Shown here: positions 1-6,886 of the stretch, piece after piece
Layout of the letters: each line of letters opens with the position of its first letter
Position numbering within the stretch: the first letter of the stretch is position 1
Assembly: GCA_009774465.1 (NCBI GenBank)
Contig: VSNT01000133.1
Coordinates: 1 to 10,048, forward strand
Length of the DNA: 10,048 nt
DNA from: Lachnospiraceae bacterium
Lineage (GTDB): Bacteria > Bacillota_A > Clostridia > Lachnospirales > Lachnospiraceae
Direction: 5' to 3'
Position numbers and translations under genes: made by a program
The notes under the pieces: model-generated
Databases searched by the model: none
Seen by the model: only the letters and a program-made list of their open reading frames with translations
Told to the model about the DNA's origin: nothing

Positions 1-67
1 CCTTAATATTGATTCGGCTGTTTTTTTATATTATTGCTAAAACCGGTTCTCTCATATGATCCTCAAT

Positions 68-1120
68 TTAAAAAAATAATATTTTATGTATTTCATCCGG
101 CACCGGCGGCTCTAAATACCTGATTTCCTCCTGATTGACAATGATTTTATCATTTCCATCATTTGTGCTGCCGATTAGCGACGCATTAATTCCCTCATTT
201 TCCAGATTTTCCACCAGACGCTTTCCATCCCTGGAGAGCATAATCAGCATCCCGCCTGATAAAAGTTCATAGGGATTTAAATTATAAAACTCACAGACCT
301 CAATGGTTTCCTGCCTCACCGGAATTTTTTTTAAATCCACACAAAGTCCAACGCCTAATTTACGGGATATTTCCCACAATGCACCAAAAATTCCTCCGTT
401 TCTTACATCATGCATTGCATAAACGCCGGACTTAAGGGCGGTTGCCGCCTCCGAAGCAATCGACAGATAATTTCTGTGCTCTTTTGCCATCCTGACCAGC
501 GAAGGGGGATACCTTTTTAAAAGCTCCGTTTCCTTTTCTCTGGCTATGATAGACGTACCTTCCATCCCAATCCACTTGCTTACCACAATGTCCAGTCCTG
601 CCGGTGGGCATTCACTGTTATTTATTTCACCTGCCAATTTTCCCTTTTCCGCATCCATCAGCACTGCATTTTTCTGGTACACTCCCACAACGGTTGCTGT
701 AACCACCGGCCGCCTGACGCTCCGGCTTACCTCTGTATGTCCTCCCACAACCTGAATCTTTAACTTCCGGCAGCAATGAAATGCCTGCTCCATAAGCTCC
801 TTAAGCAGTGTTTCTTCTGCTCCTTCCGGAAGTGTAACTGCCAAAGTAACTGCCCAAGCCTCCGCTCCGGCGGCTGCCAGATTGTTGGCGGCTGCCATTA
901 CTGCCAAAAAAGCGGCATCAGATACGCCAAGCGCAATTGTCTGGGTGGAAACTGCCATCACACTGCTTTCATCTTCCTTACTGTCATCACATTCTTTCCA
1001 TGACAAAAAGGCGCAGTCCTCTCCTACGCCTGCACCTTTTATTACTTCACTATGAACTTTTTCTATCCCTTTTAACACCGAACGTTTTAAAATACTTTCG
1101 GATATTTTTCCTGTTTTCAT
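68..1120 (-). CDS. AIR synthase-related (HypE/PurM-like) protein
   Basis: The 350-residue product has the two-domain layout of the PurM/HypE/SelD ATP-binding superfamily. Visible landmarks are GAGVGEDCA near residue 29 (N-terminal nucleotide/metal loop), an Ala-rich helix with ANNLAAAGAE at 78-87, GGHTEV at 126, EGTSIIARE at 187, HDVRNGGIFGAL at 237 and NPYELLSGG at 282. The last two resemble the HypE C-terminal motifs (HDPTRGG and the DPL..ANEG type). HypE makes the nickel-hydrogenase cyanide ligand through a C-terminal cysteine, but this protein ends in PDEIHKILFF with no such Cys, and no hyp or hydrogenase gene lies nearby. A HypE function is therefore doubtful and the substrate is unknown. 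It lies 104 nt downstream of the VanW gene on the same strand and may be cotranscribed. The Shine-Dalgarno sequence is weak (AGGG, 6 nt before the ATG). Confidence 0.85.
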   Translation of the reverse strand: MKTGKISESILKRSVLKGIEKVHSEVIKGAGVGEDCAFLSWKECDDSKEDESSVMAVSTQTIALGVSDAAFLAVMAAANNLAAAGAEAWAVTLAVTLPEGAEETLLKELMEQAFHCCRKLKIQVVGGHTEVSRSVRRPVVTATVVGVYQKNAVLMDAEKGKLAGEINNSECPPAGLDIVVSKWIGMEGTSIIAREKETELLKRYPPSLVRMAKEHRNYLSIASEAATALKSGVYAMHDVRNGGIFGALWEISRKLGVGLCVDLKKIPVRQETIEVCEFYNLNPYELLSGGMLIMLSRDGKRLVENLENEGINASLIGSTNDGNDKIIVNQEEIRYLEPPVPDEIHKILFF

Positions 1121-1224
1121 AGCTGCCCTGTCCCTCTTCTACGCAATATCAGTCTGCATTATCCACGCAGCCTTGGAGAAACACTTTAATCAGAGTTTGC
1201 TCAGAAAAAAGGCGGCTGAATAAC

Positions 1225-2754
1225 TTACTGTGCCGGTGCTGCTTCCGCCGGTGGTGCTGCTCCTTCAGCAGGCGGCGCGGCCGGTGCTTCGGCTGCAGGA
1301 GGCGCGGCGGCTGCGGCAAGGGCTGCCACAACATTCTTTACATGATCAATATTATTGGTAGCTACGGCTGCCATAATCTCATTATATGCATTGGGATCAT
1401 CCGTTGCAATGCCTACAGTTGCCGTTCTTGGCGTTACCTGATAGGAACTTGAATTTACCTGTTCACGGCTGACTTCCACCCCATTTTCGGTCACAATTTT
1501 CCATAAATTTGCTCTATAACCGATATGTGCGGACTGCACGGAAATGGAACCCACCGGCAGGGAAGCATTTGTATATATCACTTCCGAATCCGGATAAGTT
1601 TTACTTATCACTTCGCTTTCATAGCGCACCTGGTGGGTGCTCTGCCTTGTTTCTACTCCATAGATTGTAAAACAGATCTGTTTATCATCTGTAGTACTGC
1701 CCTCAATGTAAATAGGCGATTCCGTGTTATTTACGAATTTAAAATCCTTTCCGGAAGATTCAGCAATCGCCGCATCGGCCGAAGGATCCACATAGGTTAC
1801 GATCATGGAATGATTATGTCTTTCCGTAACCTCCAGCTCTGACAAAAGCACTGCATTATAAAGGGTGGTGGAAACCTGACAGATGCCTCCGCCCAAACTG
1901 TCCACTACCTGTCCGTTTAAATAAGAGCCGGCCATGTAATATCCATTGGCCTGTGAAAAGGGAGATACCGCTTCATAAGTGGAAAACTCGTCTCCCGGAT
2001 AAAGTGTTGTCCCGTTAATCAGTTCAGCCCCGTTTCTTACGTTTGCACTTCGGGATGGGCCTGAAGTTTTAAAGCTGGTAGTAAAGGTACCAAGCACATC
2101 CTTTACTTTTCCGAGTTCTTCCTCGCTGCCTCTGGCTTCTTTCACTGTAACTGCCAGTTCAATGGAAGCATCCTCTCTGTTCCAGCTATTATTTAAATAT
2201 TCCTGAATGGCCTGTAGGGAAGCTGCTTCATCCACTACCTCCCCTGTCTGCCCCGGAATAATAACAAAGCTGTCATTTTCTCTGGTAAGCGTTGCGTCCG
2301 CCGCTTCCATATTGTAAGCTGCACACTGCTCCCTTATAATGGTTTTCACCAGTTCCTGGTCAATTCCAAATTCCAGTTTATATACTTTATTCTGGTATTG
2401 AAGATCCTTTGCAGTCTTGTAACGCTGTACCACATTGCCTGTCTGTCCAATGTTTACCGCTTCATTTATAATCTCCTGATTACTCCAATAAAGGCCAAGA
2501 TCAGAGGCCTTGACCTGTACCTCATTTCCGCCAACTGCAATCAATGTGATCATCTTGTCTGAAAGACCATTCACATAATTCTCTACCAGAGATTTTGCTT
2601 CGCTTTCTGTCTTTCCCTCCAAAGACATTTCTTCCACATAAACTCCGGTTAATATTCTGTTTTCTTCTTCCTGCGCCCTTGCCTGAATACCTGGAATAAC
2701 CGCTGTCATCAGCATTAATCCGGCGCAGATCACACCCTTAATTAATTTTTTCAT
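1225..2754 (-). CDS. Secreted VanW-domain protein with PG-binding-4-like and G5-like regions and Ala/Pro tail
   Basis: Numbered from the ATG at 2754 (509 residues), the product starts with a lysine-containing head and a hydrophobic stretch (about residues 5-27, ending AxA), which is a signal peptide. Residues about 60-205 resemble the peptidoglycan-binding-4 region found ahead of VanW domains. The VanW domain spans about 222-352 with the signature GGGICQVSTTLYNA at 288. Residues about 370-450 look like a G5-type beta domain. The last about 30 residues are almost only Ala, Pro and Glu. It is probably exported and cell-wall associated; the VanW biochemical role is not established. An in-frame TTG at 2763 has AGG only 1 nt upstream, so the ATG at 2754 (GGGA just ahead) is preferred. 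It follows a small membrane protein gene by 34 nt, probably in one transcript. Confidence 0.9.
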   Translation of the reverse strand: MKKLIKGVICAGLMLMTAVIPGIQARAQEEENRILTGVYVEEMSLEGKTESEAKSLVENYVNGLSDKMITLIAVGGNEVQVKASDLGLYWSNQEIINEAVNIGQTGNVVQRYKTAKDLQYQNKVYKLEFGIDQELVKTIIREQCAAYNMEAADATLTRENDSFVIIPGQTGEVVDEAASLQAIQEYLNNSWNREDASIELAVTVKEARGSEEELGKVKDVLGTFTTSFKTSGPSRSANVRNGAELINGTTLYPGDEFSTYEAVSPFSQANGYYMAGSYLNGQVVDSLGGGICQVSTTLYNAVLLSELEVTERHNHSMIVTYVDPSADAAIAESSGKDFKFVNNTESPIYIEGSTTDDKQICFTIYGVETRQSTHQVRYESEVISKTYPDSEVIYTNASLPVGSISVQSAHIGYRANLWKIVTENGVEVSREQVNSSSYQVTPRTATVGIATDDPNAYNEIMAAVATNNIDHVKNVVAALAAAAAPPAAEAPAAPPAEGAAPPAEAAPAQ

Positions 2755-2788
2755 ACTTCCCAAACCTGTTTCTTAAAAATTACTTTTC

Positions 2789-2896
2789 TTAATAGATAAA
2801 AGATGCTATAGTTGGAATTATCATAGCAAGTATAAGCAATATGATAATAATGGACGAAATTATTTTTTTACTTTTTTTATTATACAGGTTAAACAT
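2789..2896 (-). CDS. Small single-pass membrane protein (35 aa)
   Basis: This short reading frame encodes 35 residues. It begins MFNLYNKKSKK, a basic head, followed by an about 20-residue hydrophobic run (IISSIIIILLILAMIIP) and ends TIASFIY before TAA. The ATG at 2896 has a GGAGG Shine-Dalgarno sequence 6 nt upstream; the adjacent in-frame ATG at 2899 gives one more Met but has only 3 nt spacing. A good promoter (2932-2960) lies about 30 nt upstream. The basic head plus one hydrophobic helix resembles short Firmicutes proteins such as the DUF4044 and Prli42-like families, but this likeness is from composition only and I cannot assign a family. It lies 34 nt before the VanW-domain gene and may be cotranscribed with it. 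The predicted topology is N-terminus inside. Function unknown. Confidence 0.65.
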   Translation of the reverse strand: MFNLYNKKSKKIISSIIIILLILAMIIPTIASFIY

Positions 2897-2931
2897 CATA
2901 CGCCTCCAATGAAATACATCTTTGAAAGGAT

Positions 2932-2960
2932 ATTATATATGAAATTCCCGTTTTTTGCAA
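2932..2960 (-). promoter_or_regulatory. Sigma-A-type promoter for the small membrane protein and VanW gene
   Basis: On the minus strand, TTGCAA (2955-2960) and a perfect TATAAT (2932-2937) are separated by exactly 17 nt. Transcription would start near 2925, leaving a leader of about 28 nt before the 2896 ATG. The promoter covers the start codon and first codons of the divergent plus-strand gene at 2939, so the two transcription units overlap at their 5' ends. Confidence 0.7.
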
Positions 2961-3547
2961 GTTTTATAGTATTTTGCCTCTGGCTTGGATATGAAATCCA
3001 CAAAAGCCGCAATAAGGCGGAGCAGGCTTCTAACGACTTCTGGGAAAAGGAAGCACAGGCAAACAACACACGAAAAAAATCTCTGGATAATCTTGACTAC
3101 ATTAAAATTCCGTTTGATTCTCTTCCCACAAACACCTGCATGGAAGATCCTGTAATTGTCGAATACTGGGAAACCTTAAAAGTTCTCTCTGAGAACCCTA
3201 TCGTTAATTTTACAGGAATCAGCAACACGGATTTAAAGCTTATGTATGGCGCTCCAAATATAGACCTTTTATCCCGATATGATCAAAACTATACCATTTT
3301 AGTCCGCACGCTTCAAAAGTTGGCGCAGGCACTTTATGACAAAGGGTGCCTGACGGAAGCCTGTCAGATTCTTGAATTTGCTGTTTCCATACGCACTGAC
3401 ATAACCGGTTCTTATAAACTGCTGGCTTCTATTTACCAGCAAAAGGGACAGTCTGAAAAAATCGCCGGCCTGATTCCAATAGCAGAAAGTCTGAATACAA
3501 GTCTTTCAAAGCGGATTGTGGCCATGCTGGAAGAACTGGCGTCATAG
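2939..3547 (+). CDS. Membrane-anchored helical-repeat (TPR-like) protein
   Basis: The 202-residue product opens with MKFPFFASFIVFCLWLGYEI, an uncleaved-looking N-terminal membrane anchor, followed by a basic/polar region (HKSRNKAEQ). The C-terminal half (about 118-195) contains helix pairs of TPR type: LVRTLQKLAQALYDKGCLTEACQ, then GSYKLLASIYQQKGQSEKI. The body is probably soluble and serves protein-protein contacts. I do not recognise a named family. The ATG at 2939 is chosen because GAAAGGA lies 8 nt upstream (2924-2930). The in-frame ATG at 2909 would add ten residues but has no Shine-Dalgarno sequence. It is the only plus-strand gene, divergent from the small membrane protein and convergent with dnaJ. 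I see no convincing plus-strand promoter in front of it. Confidence 0.75.
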   Translation: MKFPFFASFIVFCLWLGYEIHKSRNKAEQASNDFWEKEAQANNTRKKSLDNLDYIKIPFDSLPTNTCMEDPVIVEYWETLKVLSENPIVNFTGISNTDLKLMYGAPNIDLLSRYDQNYTILVRTLQKLAQALYDKGCLTEACQILEFAVSIRTDITGSYKLLASIYQQKGQSEKIAGLIPIAESLNTSLSKRIVAMLEELAS

Positions 3548-3554
3548 CTTATTA

Positions 3555-3573
3555 TCAGTTTATGTACAACTGA
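3555..3573 (+). terminator. Possible weak terminator after the TPR-like gene
   Basis: A 6-bp perfect inverted repeat (TCAGTT / AACTGA, loop of 7) begins 8 nt after the stop codon and is followed by CAACTTTTATG on the plus strand. The stem is short and AT-rich and the T run has only four bases, so this is a weak candidate; the hairpin at 3593-3619 may do the work instead. Confidence 0.3.
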
Positions 3574-3592
3574 CAACTTTTATGCCTGAAAA

Positions 3593-3619
3593 AGGAAGGA
3601 GCATAATGCGCCCCTTCCT
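3593..3619. terminator. Hairpin terminator between convergent genes, mainly for dnaJ
   Basis: AGGAAGG (3593-3599) pairs with CCTTCCT (3613-3619), with a possible inner GCA/TGC pairing. On the minus strand the stem starts 4 nt after the dnaJ stop and runs into a TTTTT tract, so it fits as the end of the heat-shock operon. On the plus strand it is followed by CATTTTATTT and may also act for the TPR-like gene. The asymmetric internal loop makes it moderate in strength. Confidence 0.6.
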
Positions 3620-3623
3620 CATT

Positions 3624-4784
3624 TTATTTCCAGAATTTTTTCTTTTTGGAATCCTTTCCCTCAGGCTTATCTTTCTGCACATTCTGAGCCGCCTTTAAGC
3701 TGTCTCCTGTAAGTGCGTCAAACTGCTTTAAAAGCTCTTTGGCCTCGTGGGATAATCTTTCCGGTGTCTGAACCACCAGCGTCACATAATGGTCGCCGCG
3801 AACTTCTTTGTTTCTTAAAGTAGGCACGCCCTTTCCCTTTAGCCGGACTTTGGTATCCGTCTGTGTTCCGGGTTTCACTTCATAAATAACTTTACCGTCC
3901 ACTGTATCTACCACCACATCACCGCCTAAAGCAGCAACTGCATAGGATACCGGAACCGTAGAGTAAATATTATAATCCTGACGTTGGAAAATGGGGTGAC
4001 GAGCAACAATTACCTCTACTAAAAGATCTCCTCTTGGACCGCCGTTTGCACCAGGTTCCCCTTTATCCCTGATACGGACGCTCTGCCCATTATCAATACC
4101 GGCCGGAATGGACACCTGTATTTTCTTGCGGCTTGCAATATACCCTGAACCATGACAGTCCCCACACTTTTCCCTGATTACCTTACCTGTACCATTACAA
4201 TCCGGACAGGTCTGTACATTTCTGACTGTTCCAAAGAAAGACTGCTGGGTAAATACCACCTGTCCTTTGCCGCCGCACTTCTGACAGGTTTCCGGATTGG
4301 TGCCCGGCTTTGCTCCGCTGCCATGACAAGTCTTACACTCATCCTTAAGTGTAAGTTCAATTTCTTTTTCAACGCCAAAAACAGCCTCTTCAAAGGTAAT
4401 TCTGACGCTGGTCCTGATATTTGCACCCTTCATGGGGCCATTGCTTCCCCGTCCCTTACGTCCGCCACCAAAAAAGTCGCCAAAGATATCACCGAATATG
4501 TCGCTGAAATCTGCGGTGTTAAAGTCAAATCCGCCAAATCCGCCGCTGCCGCCTTCAAAAGCAGCATGACCAAACTGATCATACTGTCTTTTCTTTTCCG
4601 GATCACTTAAAATAGCATAAGCCTCTGAAGCTTCTTTGAACTTTTTCTCAGCCTCTGCATTCCCCGGATTCATGTCAGGGTGATATTTCTTGGCCAGTGC
4701 CCTGTATGCTTTTTTAATGGCGGCATCATCCGCGTTCTTATCTATTCCAAGGACTTCATAATAGTCACGTTTTTGTTCTGCCAT
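3624..4784 (-). CDS. dnaJ: Chaperone protein DnaJ (Hsp40)
   Basis: This 386-residue type I DnaJ delivers unfolded proteins to DnaK and stimulates its ATPase in the cytoplasm. The J domain (about 5-70) contains the essential HPD at 35-37. It is followed by a Gly/Phe-rich stretch (about 78-108), then all four CxxCxGxG zinc repeats (Cys pairs at 150/153, 167/170, 193/196 and 207/210), the C-terminal substrate-binding domains and a Lys-rich end (KKKKFWK). The length is normal. The ATG at 4784 has GGAGG 7 nt upstream and gives the standard MAEQKRDYYEVLG start. The same frame is open back to a TTG at 4892, which also has a GGGAGG sequence, giving a possible 36-residue extension. Last gene of the hrcA operon, 175 nt after dnaK, a gap filled by hairpins. 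Confidence 0.97.
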   Translation of the reverse strand: MAEQKRDYYEVLGIDKNADDAAIKKAYRALAKKYHPDMNPGNAEAEKKFKEASEAYAILSDPEKKRQYDQFGHAAFEGGSGGFGGFDFNTADFSDIFGDIFGDFFGGGRKGRGSNGPMKGANIRTSVRITFEEAVFGVEKEIELTLKDECKTCHGSGAKPGTNPETCQKCGGKGQVVFTQQSFFGTVRNVQTCPDCNGTGKVIREKCGDCHGSGYIASRKKIQVSIPAGIDNGQSVRIRDKGEPGANGGPRGDLLVEVIVARHPIFQRQDYNIYSTVPVSYAVAALGGDVVVDTVDGKVIYEVKPGTQTDTKVRLKGKGVPTLRNKEVRGDHYVTLVVQTPERLSHEAKELLKQFDALTGDSLKAAQNVQKDKPEGKDSKKKKFWK

Positions 4785-4796
4785 TTTTTCCTCCAC

Positions 4797-4855
4797 GCCG
4801 GAGCTGTTTTTTGCGAAGGCATGCGATATTGAGTTTGTGGCTCCGGCACAAACTC
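4797..4855 (-). other. Hairpin with loop able to pair near the dnaJ RBS (possible pseudoknot)
   Basis: GAGTTTGTG (4831-4839) and CACAAACTC (4847-4855) form a perfect 9-bp stem around the 7-base loop GCTCCGG (4840-4846). That loop is fully complementary to CCGGAGC at 4798-4804, only a few bases before the dnaJ Shine-Dalgarno sequence GGAGG. In the minus-strand RNA the loop could form an H-type pseudoknot there or an alternative 8-bp stem. The function is inferred only. Confidence 0.45.
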
Positions 4856-4857
4856 GT

Positions 4858-4894
4858 GGTTGAAAAATCAGCACATCAGTGTGATTTTTCAACC
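4858..4894 (-). repeat. Long perfect inverted repeat between dnaK and dnaJ
   Basis: GGTTGAAAAATCA (4858-4870) and TGATTTTTCAACC (4882-4894) are perfect 13-bp arms. Inside, CAC/GTG (4872-4874 / 4879-4881) extends the stem past a bulged G to a 4-base loop. It is not followed by a T run, so it is not a classical terminator. It may be an RNA processing or stabilising structure, or part of a dispersed REP-like palindromic repeat. It also buries the in-frame TTG at 4892. Confidence 0.6.
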
Positions 4895-4907
4895 TTAACC
4901 TCCCAAA

Positions 4908-4934
4908 AGGAATGGCTCTTTATGAGCCATTCCT
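4908..4934 (-). terminator. Hairpin after dnaK, possible partial terminator or 3'-end stabiliser
   Basis: AGGAATGGCTC (4908-4918) and GAGCCATTCCT (4924-4934) form a perfect 11-bp stem with the 5-base loop TTTAT. On the minus strand it lies 25 nt after the dnaK stop and continues into TTTGGG, so the U run is very short. It could end part of the transcripts after dnaK, lowering dnaJ relative to dnaK, or protect the 3' end of a processed hrcA-grpE-dnaK message. Confidence 0.5.
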
Positions 4935-4959
4935 CTGCGGCATTTCCTCTGCACTATTT

Positions 4960-6834
4960 TTAAACTTCTCTATAATCTCCGTCAACTACATCATCTGCCG
5001 CTCCTGCATCCGCACTGCCCATATCAGGGCCTGCACCTGCACCCATGTCAGGACCTGCACCGCCTGCCTGCTGCATGTTTTCATACATCTTGGTAAACAG
5101 CGCCTGTGCACTTGTGGTAAGTTTCTCCTTTGCTGCCTTAAGTGCGTCCAGATCAGAGTCAGACATTTCCTGATCTTTGGTTCTTTCCAGAATGTCTTTT
5201 ACTGCCTGCATATCAGCTTCTACCGCAGACTTTTCGGAAGCATCAATCTTATCTCCTACTTCATTTAAAGCTTTTTCTGTCTGGAATACAAAGGAATCAG
5301 CTTCATTTCTGGCATCAATTGCTTCTTTTCTCTTCTTATCCTGTGCTTCAAATTCAGCAGCTTCCTTTACAGCCTTATCAATCTCATCATCAGACATATT
5401 GGAGCTTGCTGTAATGGTAATATGCTGTTCCTTGCCGGTGCCCAGGTCTTTAGCGGATACATTAACAATACCGTTTGCATCTATATCAAAAGTAACTTCA
5501 ATCTGAGGCACCCCGCGCATTGCCGGAGGAATTCCATCCAGTCTGAACTGTCCGAGAGACTTGTTGTCTCTTGCAAACTGTCTTTCACCCTGTAATACGT
5601 TGATGTCAACTGCTGTCTGATTATCTGCTGCTGTTGAGAAGATCTGGCTCTTCTTTGTAGGGATTGTTGTATTTCTTTCAATCAGTCTGGTTGCAATACC
5701 ACCCATTGTCTCAATAGAAAGAGAAAGGGGAGTAACATCCAGAAGAAGGATCTCACCTGCGCCTGCGTCGCCCGCTAATTTACCACCCTGGATGGAAGCG
5801 CCTAGCGCTACACATTCATCAGGGTTAAGGCTCTTGCTGGGCTCATGTCCTGTGAGCTGTTTTACCTTATCCTGTACAGCAGGAATACGTGTGGAGCCGC
5901 CTACCAGTAATACCTGCCCCAGATCGGAATTTGTAAGTCCTGCATCCTTCATGGCGTTCTGAACAGGGATTGCTGTTCTCTCCACCAGATCATGTGTCAG
6001 TTCATCAAATTTTGCTCTGGAAAGGTTCATATCAAAATGCTTGGGACCTTCTGCCGTGGCTGTGATGAAAGGAAGGTTGATGTTTGTTGTTGTAGCTGAA
6101 GACAATTCTTTCTTTGCCTTTTCTGCTGCTTCTTTTAATCTTTGAAGAGCCATCTTATCATTGGATAAGTCAACGCCTTCTGCCTTCTTAAACTCCTCAA
6201 TCATCCACTGTGTAAGCTTATTGTCAAAATCATCACCGCCAAGGTGTGTATCACCATTGGTTGCCAGAACTTCAATTACACCGTCACCAATTTCAATAAT
6301 GGAAACGTCAAAGGTACCGCCGCCTAAGTCATATACCATGATCTTCTGTTCTTTTTCATTGTCAAGTCCATAAGCAAGGGCTGCTGCTGTAGGCTCATTA
6401 ATAATACGTTTTACGTCAAGGCCCGCAATCTTTCCTGCATCCTTGGTAGCCTGACGCTGTGCGTCGTTAAAGTATGCCGGGACGGTAATAACAGCCTCAG
6501 TTACCTTTTCTCCCAAATAGCTTTCAGCATCTGCTTTCAGCTTTTGAAGGATCATTGCAGAAATCTGCTGGGGAGAGTATTTTTTCTCATCAATGGTGCG
6601 GCCTCTGTCTGTACCCATATCTCTCTTAATGGATGAAATGGTCTTTTCCGCGTTGGTTACTGCCTGACGCTTTGCAGGTTCACCGATTAATCTCTCTCCT
6701 GTTTTTGTAAATGCCACTACGGAAGGTGTTGTTCTTGCTCCTTCTGCGTTTGCAATGACAGTGGGCTTTCCACCTTCCATAACTGCTACACAACTGTTTG
6801 TTGTACCTAAGTCAATACCAATTATCTTACTCAT
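4960..6834 (-). CDS. dnaK: Chaperone protein DnaK (Hsp70)
   Basis: This 624-residue ATP-driven chaperone binds exposed hydrophobic peptides in the cytoplasm and works with DnaJ and GrpE. The nucleotide-binding domain shows IGIDLGTTNSCVAV (5-18), the catalytic-loop region INEPTAAALAYG (about 145-156), YDLGGGTFDVS (168-178) and VLLVGGSTRIP (308-318). The linker and substrate domain start at EILLLDVTPLSLS (361 on). The sequence between SIKRDMG and QQISA is short, as in Gram-positive DnaK, which lacks a segment present in E. coli. The C-terminal tail is Gly/Ala/Met-rich with GPDMG repeats and an acidic end (GDYREV). A very strong AAGGAGGAG lies 6 nt before the ATG, fitting high expression. It is 52 nt after grpE in the operon. 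Confidence 0.98.
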   Translation of the reverse strand: MSKIIGIDLGTTNSCVAVMEGGKPTVIANAEGARTTPSVVAFTKTGERLIGEPAKRQAVTNAEKTISSIKRDMGTDRGRTIDEKKYSPQQISAMILQKLKADAESYLGEKVTEAVITVPAYFNDAQRQATKDAGKIAGLDVKRIINEPTAAALAYGLDNEKEQKIMVYDLGGGTFDVSIIEIGDGVIEVLATNGDTHLGGDDFDNKLTQWMIEEFKKAEGVDLSNDKMALQRLKEAAEKAKKELSSATTTNINLPFITATAEGPKHFDMNLSRAKFDELTHDLVERTAIPVQNAMKDAGLTNSDLGQVLLVGGSTRIPAVQDKVKQLTGHEPSKSLNPDECVALGASIQGGKLAGDAGAGEILLLDVTPLSLSIETMGGIATRLIERNTTIPTKKSQIFSTAADNQTAVDINVLQGERQFARDNKSLGQFRLDGIPPAMRGVPQIEVTFDIDANGIVNVSAKDLGTGKEQHITITASSNMSDDEIDKAVKEAAEFEAQDKKRKEAIDARNEADSFVFQTEKALNEVGDKIDASEKSAVEADMQAVKDILERTKDQEMSDSDLDALKAAKEKLTTSAQALFTKMYENMQQAGGAGPDMGAGAGPDMGSADAGAADDVVDGDYREV

Positions 6835-6886
6835 AATTATCTCCTCCTTAAATATTTGGCTTGATTTCTATTTTTATTTATCTTAT

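Noticed and set aside
1121..1224. Terminator or promoter between the VanW gene and the HypE-like gene
   Set aside because: CCGCC followed by TTTTTT just after the VanW stop lacks a compact matching arm (only a 5-bp partner with a loop of about 29), and the GATAAT near 1160 has no fitting -35 box.
1225..1325. GC-rich Ala/Pro stretch as a sign of foreign DNA or a tandem DNA repeat
   Set aside because: The codons are irregular and fully explained by the Ala/Pro/Glu coding content; no exact tandem unit is present.
4152..4610. 152-codon plus-strand open frame inside dnaJ
   Set aside because: It lies antisense to the conserved zinc-finger and G/F region of dnaJ, has no Shine-Dalgarno sequence and no family resemblance.
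4912..5268. 118-codon plus-strand open frame at the end of dnaK
   Set aside because: Its Cys/His-rich translation comes from the complement of the dnaK tail and the hairpin region; no RBS or homology is apparent.
6835..6886. Internal promoter before dnaK (TTGTAA near 6894)
   Set aside because: No acceptable -10 box at 16-18 nt; the AT-rich spacer alone is not enough.
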